Part shown: piece by piece, positions 1 to 10,618 of the stretch
How the letters are laid out: each line of letters begins with the position of its first letter
Position numbering within the stretch: the first letter of the stretch is position 1
Assembly: GCA_013397795.1 (NCBI GenBank)
Contig: VZTJ01002466.1
Location: 1,108,522 to 1,172,521 of the forward strand
Reading direction: 5' to 3'
Source: Orthonyx spaldingii
Taxonomy: Eukaryota > Chordata > Aves > Passeriformes > Orthonychidae
DNA: 64,000 nt
Position numbers and translations under genes: made by a program
The notes under the pieces: model-generated
Seen by the model: the letters and a program-made list of their open reading frames with translations, nothing else
What the model was told of the DNA's origin: nothing
The model's database searches: none

Positions 1-1169
1 CATTATGTCTGGTGCTTTAAGATAACTGAACATCAATTTTGGGTTGTCTTAATTCACTGAGCAATAAACTAAAGCTGTGCAGCTCCTGTTACACAAACAG
101 CCAAGATGCCTCATAGGAGGACAGAAACACCTAAAAGAAAAATGATGTTGATGGCTGAGGATGGATATTGCTACAAACATCTGAAGCAGCCTCTAAAAAA
201 CAGCTACTTGTAAATCAACCTGCACAAAACTGGTCCCTAGGACTGGTCTTTCCCTCAGTTCCATCAGTAAGACTGTTGGATAGGATAAGTCACAGTCTCT
301 GGGAGGAAGGTGCTCATACCATTTAACGGTGTTTGATCTCATAATACTTTCACAGTGTTTTGAAACTCCAGTGAGTAAGTGTCACTGACAGCAAGGCTGA
401 AAGAGACAGAACATCTGCTTTACTGACACCTCCTCTTGTGCCTTTGTTATTTCCTCAGTGTCAATTAACTAGACAATTTTTTTAGTTTTTCAGAAAGTGA
501 AACATACCTGGTAAAACCCCATGGTATTCTGTCCAGAGCATAACCCCAGACATTGCTATCATCTAAATAAATCAGAAATTGTCTCTTTGTTAATGTAATC
601 TATCCAAGGATATGCCTGCCATAGGAAAAGAAGTGTATTTCTAAACTACATTAAATGTATTCATTGGGAATCTCTACTTGCCCACCCCAAAACAGTCCTG
701 AACTTTTTCCTCAGTCTGCTAAGACATCTTAGAGATAAAACCATCCGTAGGATTCTCCCTGGTATGGCTTGCCTCATGGAGGGATGAATCAGTGTCAAGA
801 GGACAGGTTGGACCAAGCTACATCCCAGGTACTTTTGCCACACTGGATGGGACAGAGATACTTTTGCCTGTCATTTCACCACTGAGTCACTTAGGAGACT
901 GAGTCTCTCTGACAAGCCTCTCTAATGCATGGCACAAACCAGTTCTTCAGCACAGAATAACTGCATGCAGGCCAAAAACCAGTCTGCATCACTGGCATAC
1001 TTCAAGCTCACCCCCACTTTTGCAAAGATCACAGAGTATGGGGGGCTGGCATACAGTTGCTAAGTTGCTGATGGAGATGCTCTCTGCCTCCAAGCTGAGC
1101 ATGAGGAGATGTAACTTTTGGGTTTTTTGGAACTATAAGAACTGAGAGAAGGGCCCAGAGTAGATTATA

Positions 1170-1277
1170 GATTTGGGATCTCTTCCTGTATCCATTCATC
1201 ATTATCAGTCAGCTAGCCTCCCTCACCTGCTTCATCACCCTCCTAATCCTCTTCCCCATTATTGGAGTCCTTAAAAA
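1170..1277 (+). pseudogene. Cytochrome b C-terminal fragment (NUMT)
   Basis: From about 1191 the + strand reads, with small changes, as the last transmembrane segment of avian cytochrome b: HPFIII.QLASLT.F..LLILFPIIG. It ends abruptly around 1277, where the expected last codons and stop are missing and tRNA-Thr-like sequence begins. A small deletion seems to lie just before the HPF motif. This is a truncated mitochondrial pseudogene, not a nuclear gene. Confidence 0.85.
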
Positions 1278-1350
1278 TTCTCTAATAGTTTTGGAAAAAA
1301 AATTGGTCTTCTGAACCAATGAGTGCAGACTACACCTCCTCTTGGAATTC
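1278..1350 (+). pseudogene. Mitochondrial tRNA-Thr pseudogene (NUMT)
   Basis: The start CTCTAATAG, the arm around 1303-1320 and the 3' part GACTACACCTCCTCTTGGAA resemble avian mitochondrial tRNA-Thr and sit directly after cytb as expected. The anticodon loop, expected to carry TGT, reads CTTCTGA, so the anticodon has been lost. It lies within the NUMT and is not a functional tRNA. Confidence 0.8.
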
Positions 1351-1361
1351 CACAAATCACC

Positions 1362-1432
1362 TCAGAAAAAAAGGACTTAAACTTCTATCTACAACTCCCA
1401 ATGCTGGTATTTTACATTAAACTATTCTCTGA
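1362..1432 (-). pseudogene. Mitochondrial tRNA-Pro pseudogene (NUMT)
   Basis: Read on the minus strand it begins TCAGAGAATAGTTTAA, has TGG in the anticodon position (GCATTGGGAG) and ends TTTCTGA, giving a partly intact acceptor stem. Its minus-strand location between tRNA-Thr and ND6 is the avian order. It is about 71 bp, the normal length, and is part of the NUMT. Confidence 0.88.
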
Positions 1433-1558
1433 TTTCTACTCTTAAACTGCCCAAATCACCATGTCAGATAACCCTCGCACAAGTTCCAAAACAACAAATA
1501 AAGTTAATAACAGCCCTCACCAAAACCGTCCCCACCCCACAAGAATAAAACACAGCTA

Positions 1559-1564
1559 CACCAC
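1559..1564. repeat. Target-site duplication, left copy
   Basis: CACCAC directly precedes the LTR start. It matches the right copy at 1826-1831 exactly and belongs to the ND6 sequence that was the insertion target. Confidence 0.85.
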
Positions 1565-1825
1565 TGTGACGGCACAGACTCTTTCCCACGGGAATTCTAC
1601 TGAAAGTTTACTAAATATAAGATAAGTTTCATGTTACTGAGAGTGGCTTTTGGAAACAGGCGGTCAGAGTTCTGCCCAATCAGTCCCAGGGGGGTGGATT
1701 GACTCTCATCCAATCCAAATAGTCCTCTCACGTTTATATAAATCTGTTAATAATTAAATAAATTCACTTAGCATTCTCTCAAGATTGCTGTGTCCCTTCG
1801 CTCCGCTATCAGTTCAACAGTGACA
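1565..1825 (+). mobile_element. Solo LTR of an endogenous retrovirus, nested in the NUMT
   Basis: The element starts TGTGAC and ends GTGACA (TG...CA boundaries) and is flanked by a perfect 6-bp direct repeat CACCAC at 1559-1564 and 1826-1831. Inside, in LTR order, are a CCAAT box at 1710-1714, a TATA-like TTTATATAAA at 1733-1742 and an AATAAA at 1757-1762, so the R region would be short. No internal retroviral sequence is present, which indicates a solo LTR formed by LTR-LTR recombination. A 6-bp duplication is typical of class II (ERVK-like) elements; that class assignment is an inference. The empty site is confirmed because ND6 sequence resumes in frame when the LTR and one target copy are left out. 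Confidence 0.88.
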
Positions 1826-1831
1826 CACCAC
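1826..1831. repeat. Target-site duplication, right copy
   Basis: CACCAC directly follows the terminal CA of the LTR and duplicates 1559-1564. ND6 sequence resumes immediately after it. Confidence 0.85.
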
Positions 1832-2212
1832 TAAAATCTATTGAATAGAAAACATTTCCCACTATCAACAGCAGCCACACCAAACCTTCAGCATTCAGTA
1901 AACTCCCCCAATAACTACCTCCAAGAACTAAAACAAGATCCACACCATAACAACCAATCCCCCCAAGTCTCTGGGAAAGGATCTGCCCCTAAAGACAAAG
2001 AATAAGCATAATCCACTGACATTCCACCCAAATAAGCCATAAACAGCACCAATGACACAAAGGAGACCTCCAAACTCAACAACCACCCACACCCTGCAAC
2101 AGATGCCAACACCAAACCTACTGCTCCATAATAGAGCGATGGATTAGATGCAACTGCTAACTCTCCCAAAACAAAGCACAACCCTAAGGAAAGTACAAAA
2201 TAGGTCATAATT

Positions 2213-2282
2213 GTTCCTGCTTGGCCTCTCTCCAGGGTCTATGGCCTGAAAGCATGTCATTGTAATCTTCAATTGCAGGAAC
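2213..2282 (-). pseudogene. Mitochondrial tRNA-Glu pseudogene (NUMT)
   Basis: On the minus strand the sequence starts GTTCCTGCAATTGAAGA and ends CCAAGCAGGAAC. The acceptor stem GTTCCTG/CAGGAAC is still a perfect seven-base pairing, and TTC is present in the anticodon loop (GCTTTCAGGC). It abuts the ND6 start with four bases between them, as in bird mtDNA. It is about 70 bp and part of the NUMT. Confidence 0.88.
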
Positions 2283-5200
2283 TCTTCCAAAATACAACTT
2301 CATTTTCTCTTCCCCATCCTACCCCTGTGTTCAGTCCTCTCTGAAGACTGCTGATACACTGTTTGTACTTCTGGGGTACAAGTACACAGACTGCAGCTCT
2401 TGCAGTGCCTTGGGGTAACCTTAAAACTACTTTGAAAGTTTGCTGAAATAATCAGCATTCTTCAGCTCTGACAGTTTTGTTCTTTCCCTTCCCCCTCCCC
2501 CCAGGTTCATTAAAAGGCTTTGTTCCTCCTTGAGGATTTTACACTCCAACATCTCTGAGGCAGCTACCTTACACACTTCCCTTCATGGGAATCATTTCAT
2601 TGTTTTCCATGCTGTTTGCAGGTGATGCAAAACACTGCCAAGGCAGAATGGCCCCAGGAGTCAGGAATGATGACAAAATTGACCAGGCAGAATCCCACTT
2701 GTTCTTTCTTATGACTCCCACTCTCCACTTTGGTTTCTTCAAGAGCTTAGAAACTGCATTTCACAGCCAATCAAATTGCCCTGCTTCTTCCTTAGTACTC
2801 TTCGGATCTTTAGTTCCCTTCATTTTCTTTTCCCTATACTCTCATCTCAACACTTGGTAATTTCCGTCTCTTTTTCTAAAATGGGCAATGCCAGACCTTT
2901 CTTCCTATATGAAATTCAGCTCACATCCCTGCAAAAGGCTGAATGAACTATTCTGTCAGCTATTCTCGAGTGAATCTATATCATTAAATATTGTTCTCTT
3001 GTTTCAGTTAATGCGCATTTAGAAACATTTTTTCACAGTAATATGCATTTGTTTAGAGTGCCTTTCTCATCCAATATTGTCTGGGCTTGTCCCTGTTTAT
3101 CTGGAAAGATGACATCTCCACAATGAAACACCTCAGGATCATTTACTCTCTCAGTTGTTATTTGATATAATAATGAGCATATCCGCTTATTTTGTGCCTC
3201 ACAACCTTCCCCCTGAGCAGACAATGCTCCCCCTGCAGCGTGATACTGTGATGTTTTCCAAGGGACACGTTAGGGAACTTATGATAAATATTAGTTCTTG
3301 CTACTGATAGAGAAAATGAATGTTGAGGATTGTTAAGATTTCATTCACTCCAGTATCCCATGCACAAACAGGTCCAGTTGTATAATTAAATAGGCCATCC
3401 AAGTACCGGAAAGGTTGTATCCAGAGACACAGCTTTCTAAGGGCTAAGAACAATGCTGATAAAGATCAAGTGGCTAATTGTAAGCAACAGCCTCCAAATT
3501 GCCTCCGGATGAATAAATCACAGTGAGTGATCCAAGCATATTTTCTCATGGATACGGTCTCATTCACAGAGGCAGGGAGCTAGAAAACATCAGGGGCGAC
3601 TTCCAATTGGCTGGAAGGGAATGAAAAGATTTGGATTTCAGTGGGGATTACGTCATAATTTTGTGTAATTATTCCTAACTAGTGGAACTACTGCAAAAGC
3701 AAAGAGGCCCAGAGAGGACTGGAAGCCTACTCACTGCTTCTTGGAGCTGGTTGATCAGCTGCTCTTGTTATGATTTCCTTTGACATTTCCAGGATTAATG
3801 TGAGCACTTGCAAAATGCAACAATGAGAGGAGATTTGAACTTCCAGGACTCTTTCATGGAGGATAAATTAAGGCCAAAGGGGCTTGTAATGAATACTCTG
3901 CCCCAGCACTTCTGCGTGAGCTGTGGCTGGAGCTGGGCATGCAGCTGGGAGAATGTGTCCTGGGACATCACAAGAGGCATGAAGGAGGTTAGAGTGTTTC
4001 CTCTCTTTTGAAACACAAGTGACTGAGGGCAGAAAAGTCTATCAAAAATCCTTCCTTGTCAGCAACCTAAGTGGAAGCTACTGCAATGCACAGGGACACT
4101 TTTGGGAAATAATTGTTACTCCTTCAGGACTTGTATTTGATACTGAAGGCCAAGTTCCTGAGGGACATTTGCTCTTTTAGCTATTGCAATCACCATGACA
4201 TGAGCACTTTTGTGGAGCTTAGCCTTGGCTAAATGCCTGTGGTAACACAGAGGTTTGAGGTACCTCTGGGGCCCCTGCCTAGAGCCTCCCCCACGCATTG
4301 CTGAGTCTGTGGTGACAGGCATGACCAAGTAGAGCACAGGTCCTTTGATATGTGGCTGTAGCTGTTCAGAAAACACTGCCATCCCTGTGAACACCTTTTT
4401 ATCACAGTAGTTTCCATGCCCTTTCCTGTACAGGATCTACTGTAGTGTTTCCAAGCATTTGTTCTCTGCTATGAGAGTCTTGCTTTAAAAAAGCTTAATT
4501 TTCAATCCAAACCTTAGCACTCTTGGCTTTTCTTGTTCACCTCCTTCTAATTTCTGGTTCTAAAAGTTGCAGTCACATTATTTTTTTTCACCTAAAGTGC
4601 AGAGCCTGTCAGCTCCAAAAAGTAAAAGTTTTGAGTGGAATCAAAGAAGACAAGCGAGCATTCTAGTCATCACCAGCCCCCTCAGTCACAGCCCATGTAA
4701 ACACACACCACCCCCAGAAAGCATTTTCTTGAGAGTCCTGACCAAGACCACCTGTCTTCCAAAGCTGTTCAGCTCCCAGCAGTCTGTTCCTGCTGTGGGG
4801 AAGAATGAAGATCACATTGCAAAGCTAATGCCATTGAGCCTCTCTGGCTCCCATTCACATCCAGCTCTTGCCAGAATCTGGAGCAGAACAGCTGGGCTCC
4901 TGAGTGTGACTTCTTAGTCATCAGTGCTCTCCAGTGTAGGAGAGGTGGGACGTTCAGGGAGGTGGTGGAAGAATGTTAGTTCCCTTGTGCTGGATCCTAC
5001 CATGTTTGCTCCATTTATTCAGGAGATGTTGAGCTGAGAGTTGTTCTTGAGAGCAGCATCAGAAGATGCCAGGCTCTTTCCGCAGTGTAAGTACCATCCA
5101 TCACTGTGAATTGAGCTCCTTGTAGGAACAAAGCCTGTGCTGAAAAAATTATGGGCTCAGGGAGAGTGCCAGCAGTGTCACAGAGAGGACGTTCCCACCA

Positions 5201-6239
5201 CAGTTTACACAGCTTGCTCTGTGAGGCACTACAGGACCCCACAAATCCAGTGTTGCTATCGGCAGACTTATGATGTGCCCGCGATCCCAGTGTGCAGAGA
5301 ACCTTGAAGGCAGACTGGAGCCAGACAAGAACATGAGACTCCTAAAGAATCAGTCTGGAGTCAGGGTTCCTGCCTCATAGTGTGTGTGATCTAATACATG
5401 AAGGTCTCTCAGGCCTGAGCAGGGAAAAGTGCAGAGCCACGCTGCCTCAAGATAGCAGGATGGCCTGACACCCAGGGCAGATTATTTTATCAAACCTATT
5501 GCCAAACTCATATGGTAGTTTGAAAGTCCTGTGCATTGCTTATGAGAAGCACTACAAAAGCAGGTCTGAGCACTCTGAGCCATGGCCTCCAGGAATCCCT
5601 CACCTCATTCCCTCTTAGAGAATACAGCCATTCTAAAAATACTTTTACAGCCAATGTCCATATGCTTTTGGCTAAAGTTAGTCTCTGTGGGCTTATGTGT
5701 TAGTCTTTAACCATCTCTGGCTGCTCTGCCAAGCTGCAAAAGGAGGATGTCTCAGGAAAACCATCTGAGTCCTCCCCCATGGCAGTTCTCTGCTGGCAAA
5801 CCTTGTGAGAACCTGGGATGTCCTCACCTTGTGGATGCATGCTGGGGAGAGAAGGGATAAGCACAGGAATAAATGGTATCAGAAATTTATGTGGACTGAC
5901 AGAGCTCGTGGGCCAGGATTAGGAAATAAGCTCTGTATGAGTGAAGACTACAGATTCTGTGAGTCTGAATTCAGAATAGCTCTTTACACATGGGGCTTTG
6001 CAAAGGGAATCACAATACCCAGCAGTAGCTGCTAAGCTGCTCATGGCTGGGTCTCTCCTTAACTCATGTGCTTTGTGTTCAGACACTCTGAACTATCTGC
6101 TCCCATATGGCTTCATCACCTTTGGACATCAACTGCTGCTGAGAATAGTATGTAGATTACTGAATGGTATAATAATTTACTGCTGCTTTCTGCACACAGT
6201 CAGGTCAGTTTAAGTGTAAACATATTAAGAATATCAGGA

Positions 6240-6355
6240 GATGACAGGACTGTTCCTAGCTCTGCCAGTCACTCATTGCTTGCCTTCAGGTAAATCACTT
6301 GATAACTCCATGCTGTAGCTTCCCCAGCAGTAGAATGCAGATATGCTAATGTTAC
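6240..6355 (+). mobile_element. MIR-like ancient SINE remnant
   Basis: The stretch has the order of blocks of a MIR-type SINE in forward orientation: CTAGCTCTGCCAGTCACT, then a TTGCCTTCAGGTAAATCACTT block resembling the core, then CTTCCCCAGCAGTAGAATG resembling the part that precedes the A-rich tail. It is strongly diverged, as expected for an element shared across amniotes. The assignment is from remembered consensus, not alignment. Confidence 0.6.
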
Positions 6356-7229
6356 AAAAAATTTTGGAAAAACAGAGATTACTGTTATGCGATGATACTC
6401 AGGTAATCAGGATTGCCCTCTGAACAAAACTTAAACCAAGGAAAAGAATTTGATCAAATCAGACTTACAGTCAAAATGTCAAACATGATGGGATTTACCA
6501 CTACTGACTTTAGCAGGCTCGGCTGTAGGCAGCCTTTGCAAATATCAGTGAGCTGTATGAAGAGCGTGTAGGTGGAGCTGGCTGGGAGTTTTCTGTTAGA
6601 ATGGTTTCATAGCAGTAAATTTCAAAGAAATTTGTATTTTCTGCTGGATTTTTTCCTTTAAGTTGTGTTTTCTTAATCACAGAGAGGAAAAAAAGTCACT
6701 TCCACATACTCTGCATGTTATGCTCCCTCCAGCAATAGGATCTTGGAGCCATATTTCTCAGGTTTCTAGGTCCTCTGGCTCCAGAGCACTTGTTGGCCAC
6801 TGCTGTGAAACCATGAAACCCCAAAGCTCAAATCCAAAATCCTGATGCTCAGGATCCCTGTGCAGGCGTTTTTCTGGCTCAGGGGCTGCTGTGACTTTTA
6901 GCAGCATGCAGGGTAATGACAGCACTCACTGGGGAACAGAATGTAATTTAGGCTTCCTCCAGACAAAATGTCCTCTTTTTAGGATAGTTATTTAAGTTTC
7001 TTCAGTTTCAGTCTATCAGGCTTTCTCTGACAGTCATTAGACTGGTTTGGGTAGCATGGTGGCCCCAGGGGTTCCAAAGTAGGTCCATAACTCTCTCTTT
7101 TTCCGCAGAAAGATGCTAGGATTCCTAACAGCAGAAGTTGCACTATTCCGCTACCAAGTGCAGTTCTGTGACCATTTTCAGTGTTTGACCTCCACTGAGC
7201 ACACCAGCACACCTTATGCCAAAGCAAAA

Positions 7230-7742
7230 TTGCAAGCACCTAGAACAGCTCTGTGGCCCCCAACACAAGGAGGATGTCGACCTGTTGGAACAAGTCCAGA
7301 GGAGGGCCAGGAAGATGACCAGAGGGCTGGAGCACCTCTCCTATGAGAACAGGCTGAGAGAGCTGGGGTTGTTCAGCCTGGAGAAGAGAAGGCTCTAGTA
7401 AGAACTTGTAGCAGCTTTCCAGTACCTGAAGGGGGCTACAAGAGGTCTGGAGAGAGACTTTTCACAAGGGCAGGTAGTGGTAGGACAAGGGAGAATGGCT
7501 TTAAGCAAAAGGAAGGTAGATTTAGGTTAGATATCAAGAAGGAATTCTTTGCTGTGAGGGTGGTGAGGCACTGGCACAGGTTGCCCAGAGAAGCTGTGGA
7601 CGCCCCTTCCTTCGAAGTGTTCAAGGCCAGACTGGACAGGGCTCCGAGCAACCTGGTCTAGTGGAACGTTCCCATGCCAGGGAGGTTGGAACTAGATGAT
7701 CTTTAAGATCCCTTCCAACCCAAACCATACAATGATTCTGTA
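7230..7742 (+). mobile_element. CR1 non-LTR retrotransposon, 5'-truncated 3' end
   Basis: This contains the hallmark avian CR1 blocks in order: GGAGGATGTCGACCTGTTGG, AGGGCTGGAGCACCTCTCCT, GTTCAGCCTGGAGAAGAGAA, GGTTGCCCAGAGAAGCTGTG and GATCCCTTCCAACCC, ending near ATGATTCTGTA, the degenerate CR1 3' octamer repeat. Only the end of ORF2 and the 3' UTR remain, which is the usual 5' truncation. The frame through 7216-7398 is CR1 coding remnant and not a host gene. CR1 is the dominant retroposon of birds, supporting the taxonomic call. Confidence 0.95.
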
Positions 7743-10477
7743 AAAAATGTTCAGAGCTACACTTTATAGGCAAAATGTGCTATATACATTAGCATGGCTC
7801 AGACTGAAAGCCAAACTCTGACTTAGGAATATGCAACGAGATAAATTTCTTTAGCAGCAGCAATATTAAAAAATATCGTAAGCAAATTAAGAACAAAATT
7901 CCATGCAAATTCTTGCACCTAATTTCAGGGAGGGACAAAAAGGGAAATATAAACCTTTTATTAGTACCAGCAATGAGAAATGAGATTTATTTCAGGCATG
8001 CAATATATTATTGAAAGGTTGTGCAGAATTTAGAGATAATAAATTATATGTATGAGGGGGTATATATTATTTAACAAAGTGGGTGCGAGGAAGGCAGCAG
8101 AAAAAAGTAGTGTTCATTTAATGAAGAGACTCTGGGACAAAAGCAAATGATAATTCCATCAGGCAGGATTTGAAGGATATTGGAGAGACAAAAGTGTAGC
8201 TCAAGAGATCATCTAATTTATCTCACTGGTGATAAAATGAGCTCAAAGACTATTTCTAAATGGCAGATAATTCTGATCTGAGGAACGTCTCTTGCATATA
8301 ATTTAAAAGGGAAAGGAATTTGTACTGTTATTATTAATAATAGAATATTTTACTTAAAAATTCAGGAACTTACTGTTCCTCTAGTCAAGTTTTTCTCAGA
8401 TTGAGGAAAGTTATCTGTGAAATGTGAAGCCATTTTTATGTTTCATATGGGACAGAAATTGTTTTCTTTTTCCCAAGACACCAAAATAAGAGACAAGAAG
8501 TATAGTAAGTTTTATCAGGAATGTGTGAGTTTGTGATATAAACACTTGAGGCGGCTCTGGTTTTTATTACCTAACAGCTGGGCTGTCACAAGTGAGCATT
8601 TCAGCCAGAGGAGCCTGTAACCACTCGGTCAGATACCTTCCTACTTTGCTGTCCTGTGAACTGTACAGAGCAGTATCAAGCCAGAATTCACCTCCAACCC
8701 TGAAGTGGCAAGGGTTACCTACATGCCTGTATAGATTAATTGTGGAACTTCTCAGGAACAACACTGTGGAGCAAAATAAGGAAAAAATTAAAACAAACAA
8801 ACAAAAATCTCTCCACTCATGATGTGTTTGCTGGTGTTGCCCTGTTCCCTATGAAGTCTGTTCTATTTTTTTTTTTAGCTGAAGTTCCAGTTTTCAAATG
8901 ATGAGACTCATATAATTTCTACTAATATCCTATTATGCCTTTCCAGCATTTGTCAAAGCGACTTTTATAATTTTTTTTTAGTAAGAATTATCCTGTTCCT
9001 AATTTTATCCTGCTTGAATATACCTCTTTGTCCTCCTTTAAACATGTTAATGTACTCTTTCTGCTTTTACCTTTTCAATTATGATAGTTTTTAACTTTTG
9101 CATGAGCAGGGTGGTCATTCTTAGCTCTTAATCACTCTCAACATTATTTTTCCCTAACATCAGTTTCACATTTCTACATATAAATTCACCAGGGTCTTTA
9201 TAGATCTGATGACATCCTGGCAGGAAGAATGAGATCAGCCTGACCCTCATAGAGTCCCTGAGTTGCTCTGATGTTTTTTGACAGAACTTGAATGAATGTC
9301 TTTCATATTTGGCTGTCTGTTACCACCTCATAGTAGAATTTTGTAGACACCTAGTCCATTTTCTGGTGGGTTTGGTCCAAGAGGAAGGTGCAGAGGTCAA
9401 GCACTGGCAATGGATACAAGCTGGGATGGGGATGGCTGGAGGTGAGTGAGAGCTGTGAGGGGGATCCAGCCCTCTCCGCTGGACCATGCACAGAAGGAGA
9501 ACTGATATTCAGAAATACACAGTGGATGGCAGGATCCTGCCTGGTCCATCCTGCCTAAGCAAGGGAATTTGAAATCATATCAAATACCTCAGAAAGCTTA
9601 GAAACCAAAGAGAAGTGGGTCAGATCATTTGGCTGGATTTTATGGCTAAAGTGTATCCAGAGGGAAGGAGCAGAGCTAGGTATGAATGACATTTACAAAA
9701 TGTTCTTTTCTTTTCTTTTTGACTTCTGAGAAATGTCTGTTGGAGAGTTGGATTTAGTTGTACACCAGGAGAGAATGTTGAAAAACTTCAATAAAATATC
9801 TCAAACAAAGAAGGCTGTCCTAAAATTCAATGGAATACACTGCACATTGTGAAACATGTAAGAACCAGTCAAATTCACTCTTGATGGGAAGCTATCCACA
9901 AAAAAAAAAATAAGATAGACTTGGATGAAACACATGGGGGCTAGGATTCCCTTCATAATAACTCTTCAAAACTCCATTGCCTGAAGTGTTCACAAGTAAA
10001 GGGAAAAGGTGCAAAAGAGCTCCCTGAAACATATTAGGTGAAAGGGATAAAAGGCAAGTCAAACTGAAGAAGAAAAAGACCTATAGAGCTCAAACCAAAG
10101 CAGTAGAAGCAGGTACTGGAGTAACTGTATGAGAATTTCAGACTAGATAATATCACTGGAAACAGAGAGCTCAGCTGTGGGACTGAGATACAGGGAACAT
10201 CTCAAGATTCAAAACCACATTTAATTTGTAGAGGGAAAGAATGAGCTTACAAAATGATCCATAGAAAAAAATAAATGGAGTGGCTGTGCCTCCAGTGGCA
10301 AATTTTAAAGGATAGGACAGAGGATGAAGCAAGACCCTGTGTTACAGGAAAGCAGACAACCAGTAGCTAAAGGCATGGGTAACAAAAGGGACACATCTAT
10401 TAATAATACGAGGGTGTTTTGCCATCAGAGAAACCCTACAGTGGCTCTGTGACACAAGTGAGTATGAGCTAATGCTT

Positions 10478-10618
10478 GTAACATCCCTATGATGAAAGGG
10501 GCCCTTTTATTTGTCACATACAGCAGATGAAGCAACCTACCTATGACCACATTTTTTTAGCTAGGATTAGATCTCATGACCTTCTGCCTCCATGTCTTCT
10601 GCTCTAGGCCATAGTTCA
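10478..10618 (-). mobile_element. MIR-like ancient SINE remnant, reverse orientation
   Basis: Read on the + strand it follows the reverse complement of MIR: CATCCCTATGATGAA, CAGATGAAGCAACCTACC, CTAGGATTAGATCTCATGAC and TCTGCTCTAGGCCATAG. These correspond to the remembered consensus blocks 'cctatgagg', 'cagatgaggaaac', 'gggattagaacccaggt' and 'gctctaaccacta'. It is old and diverged. Confidence 0.6.

Larger units (their letters stand above)
1441..2208 (-). pseudogene. ND6 pseudogene (NUMT), split by a solo LTR
   Basis: The minus-strand frame starting at 2208 opens MTYFVLSLGLCFVLGELAVA and continues through recognisable ND6 membrane segments (SNPSLYYGAVGLVLASVAGC, LVLFMAYLGGM) and the ADPFPETWGDW motif before a TAG at 1915-1917. 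Further ND6 sequence continues on both sides of the LTR at 1565-1825, for example GVAVFYSC just beyond it. Subtracting the LTR and one target copy leaves about 500 bp, close to the usual avian ND6 length of about 520 bp. The reading frame is broken and the gene would in any case need the mitochondrial code and machinery, so it is dead. Confidence 0.93.
1170..2282 (+). pseudogene. NUMT: nuclear copy of avian mtDNA (cytb 3' end to tRNA-Glu)
   Basis: This block matches a contiguous stretch of bird mitochondrial DNA in order and orientation: the 3' end of cytochrome b (+), tRNA-Thr (+), tRNA-Pro (-), ND6 (-) and tRNA-Glu (-). The arrangement Thr-Pro-ND6-Glu after cytb is the standard avian order; in most other vertebrates ND6 and tRNA-Glu precede cytb. 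The copy is decayed: cytb has lost its end, ND6 has a premature stop, the Thr anticodon is altered, and a solo LTR interrupts ND6. It is therefore a non-functional insertion in a PAMR1 intron. The left edge is uncertain by some tens of bases. The right edge is placed at the end of tRNA-Glu because no control-region sequence was recognised beyond it. Confidence 0.93.

Noticed and set aside
2283..2580. Possible mitochondrial control region after the tRNA-Glu pseudogene
   Set aside because: Some C-rich tracts are present, but I could not match conserved control-region boxes, so the NUMT was ended at 2282.
4116..4394. Minus-strand 92-codon frame with a plausible-looking C-terminal half
   Set aside because: No recognised family and overlapped by another unsupported frame; no acceptor/donor pair in phase.
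7216..7398. Plus-strand 60-codon frame (…LEHLSYENRLRELGLF…)
   Set aside because: It is CR1 sequence, recorded as part of the CR1 feature and not as a host gene.
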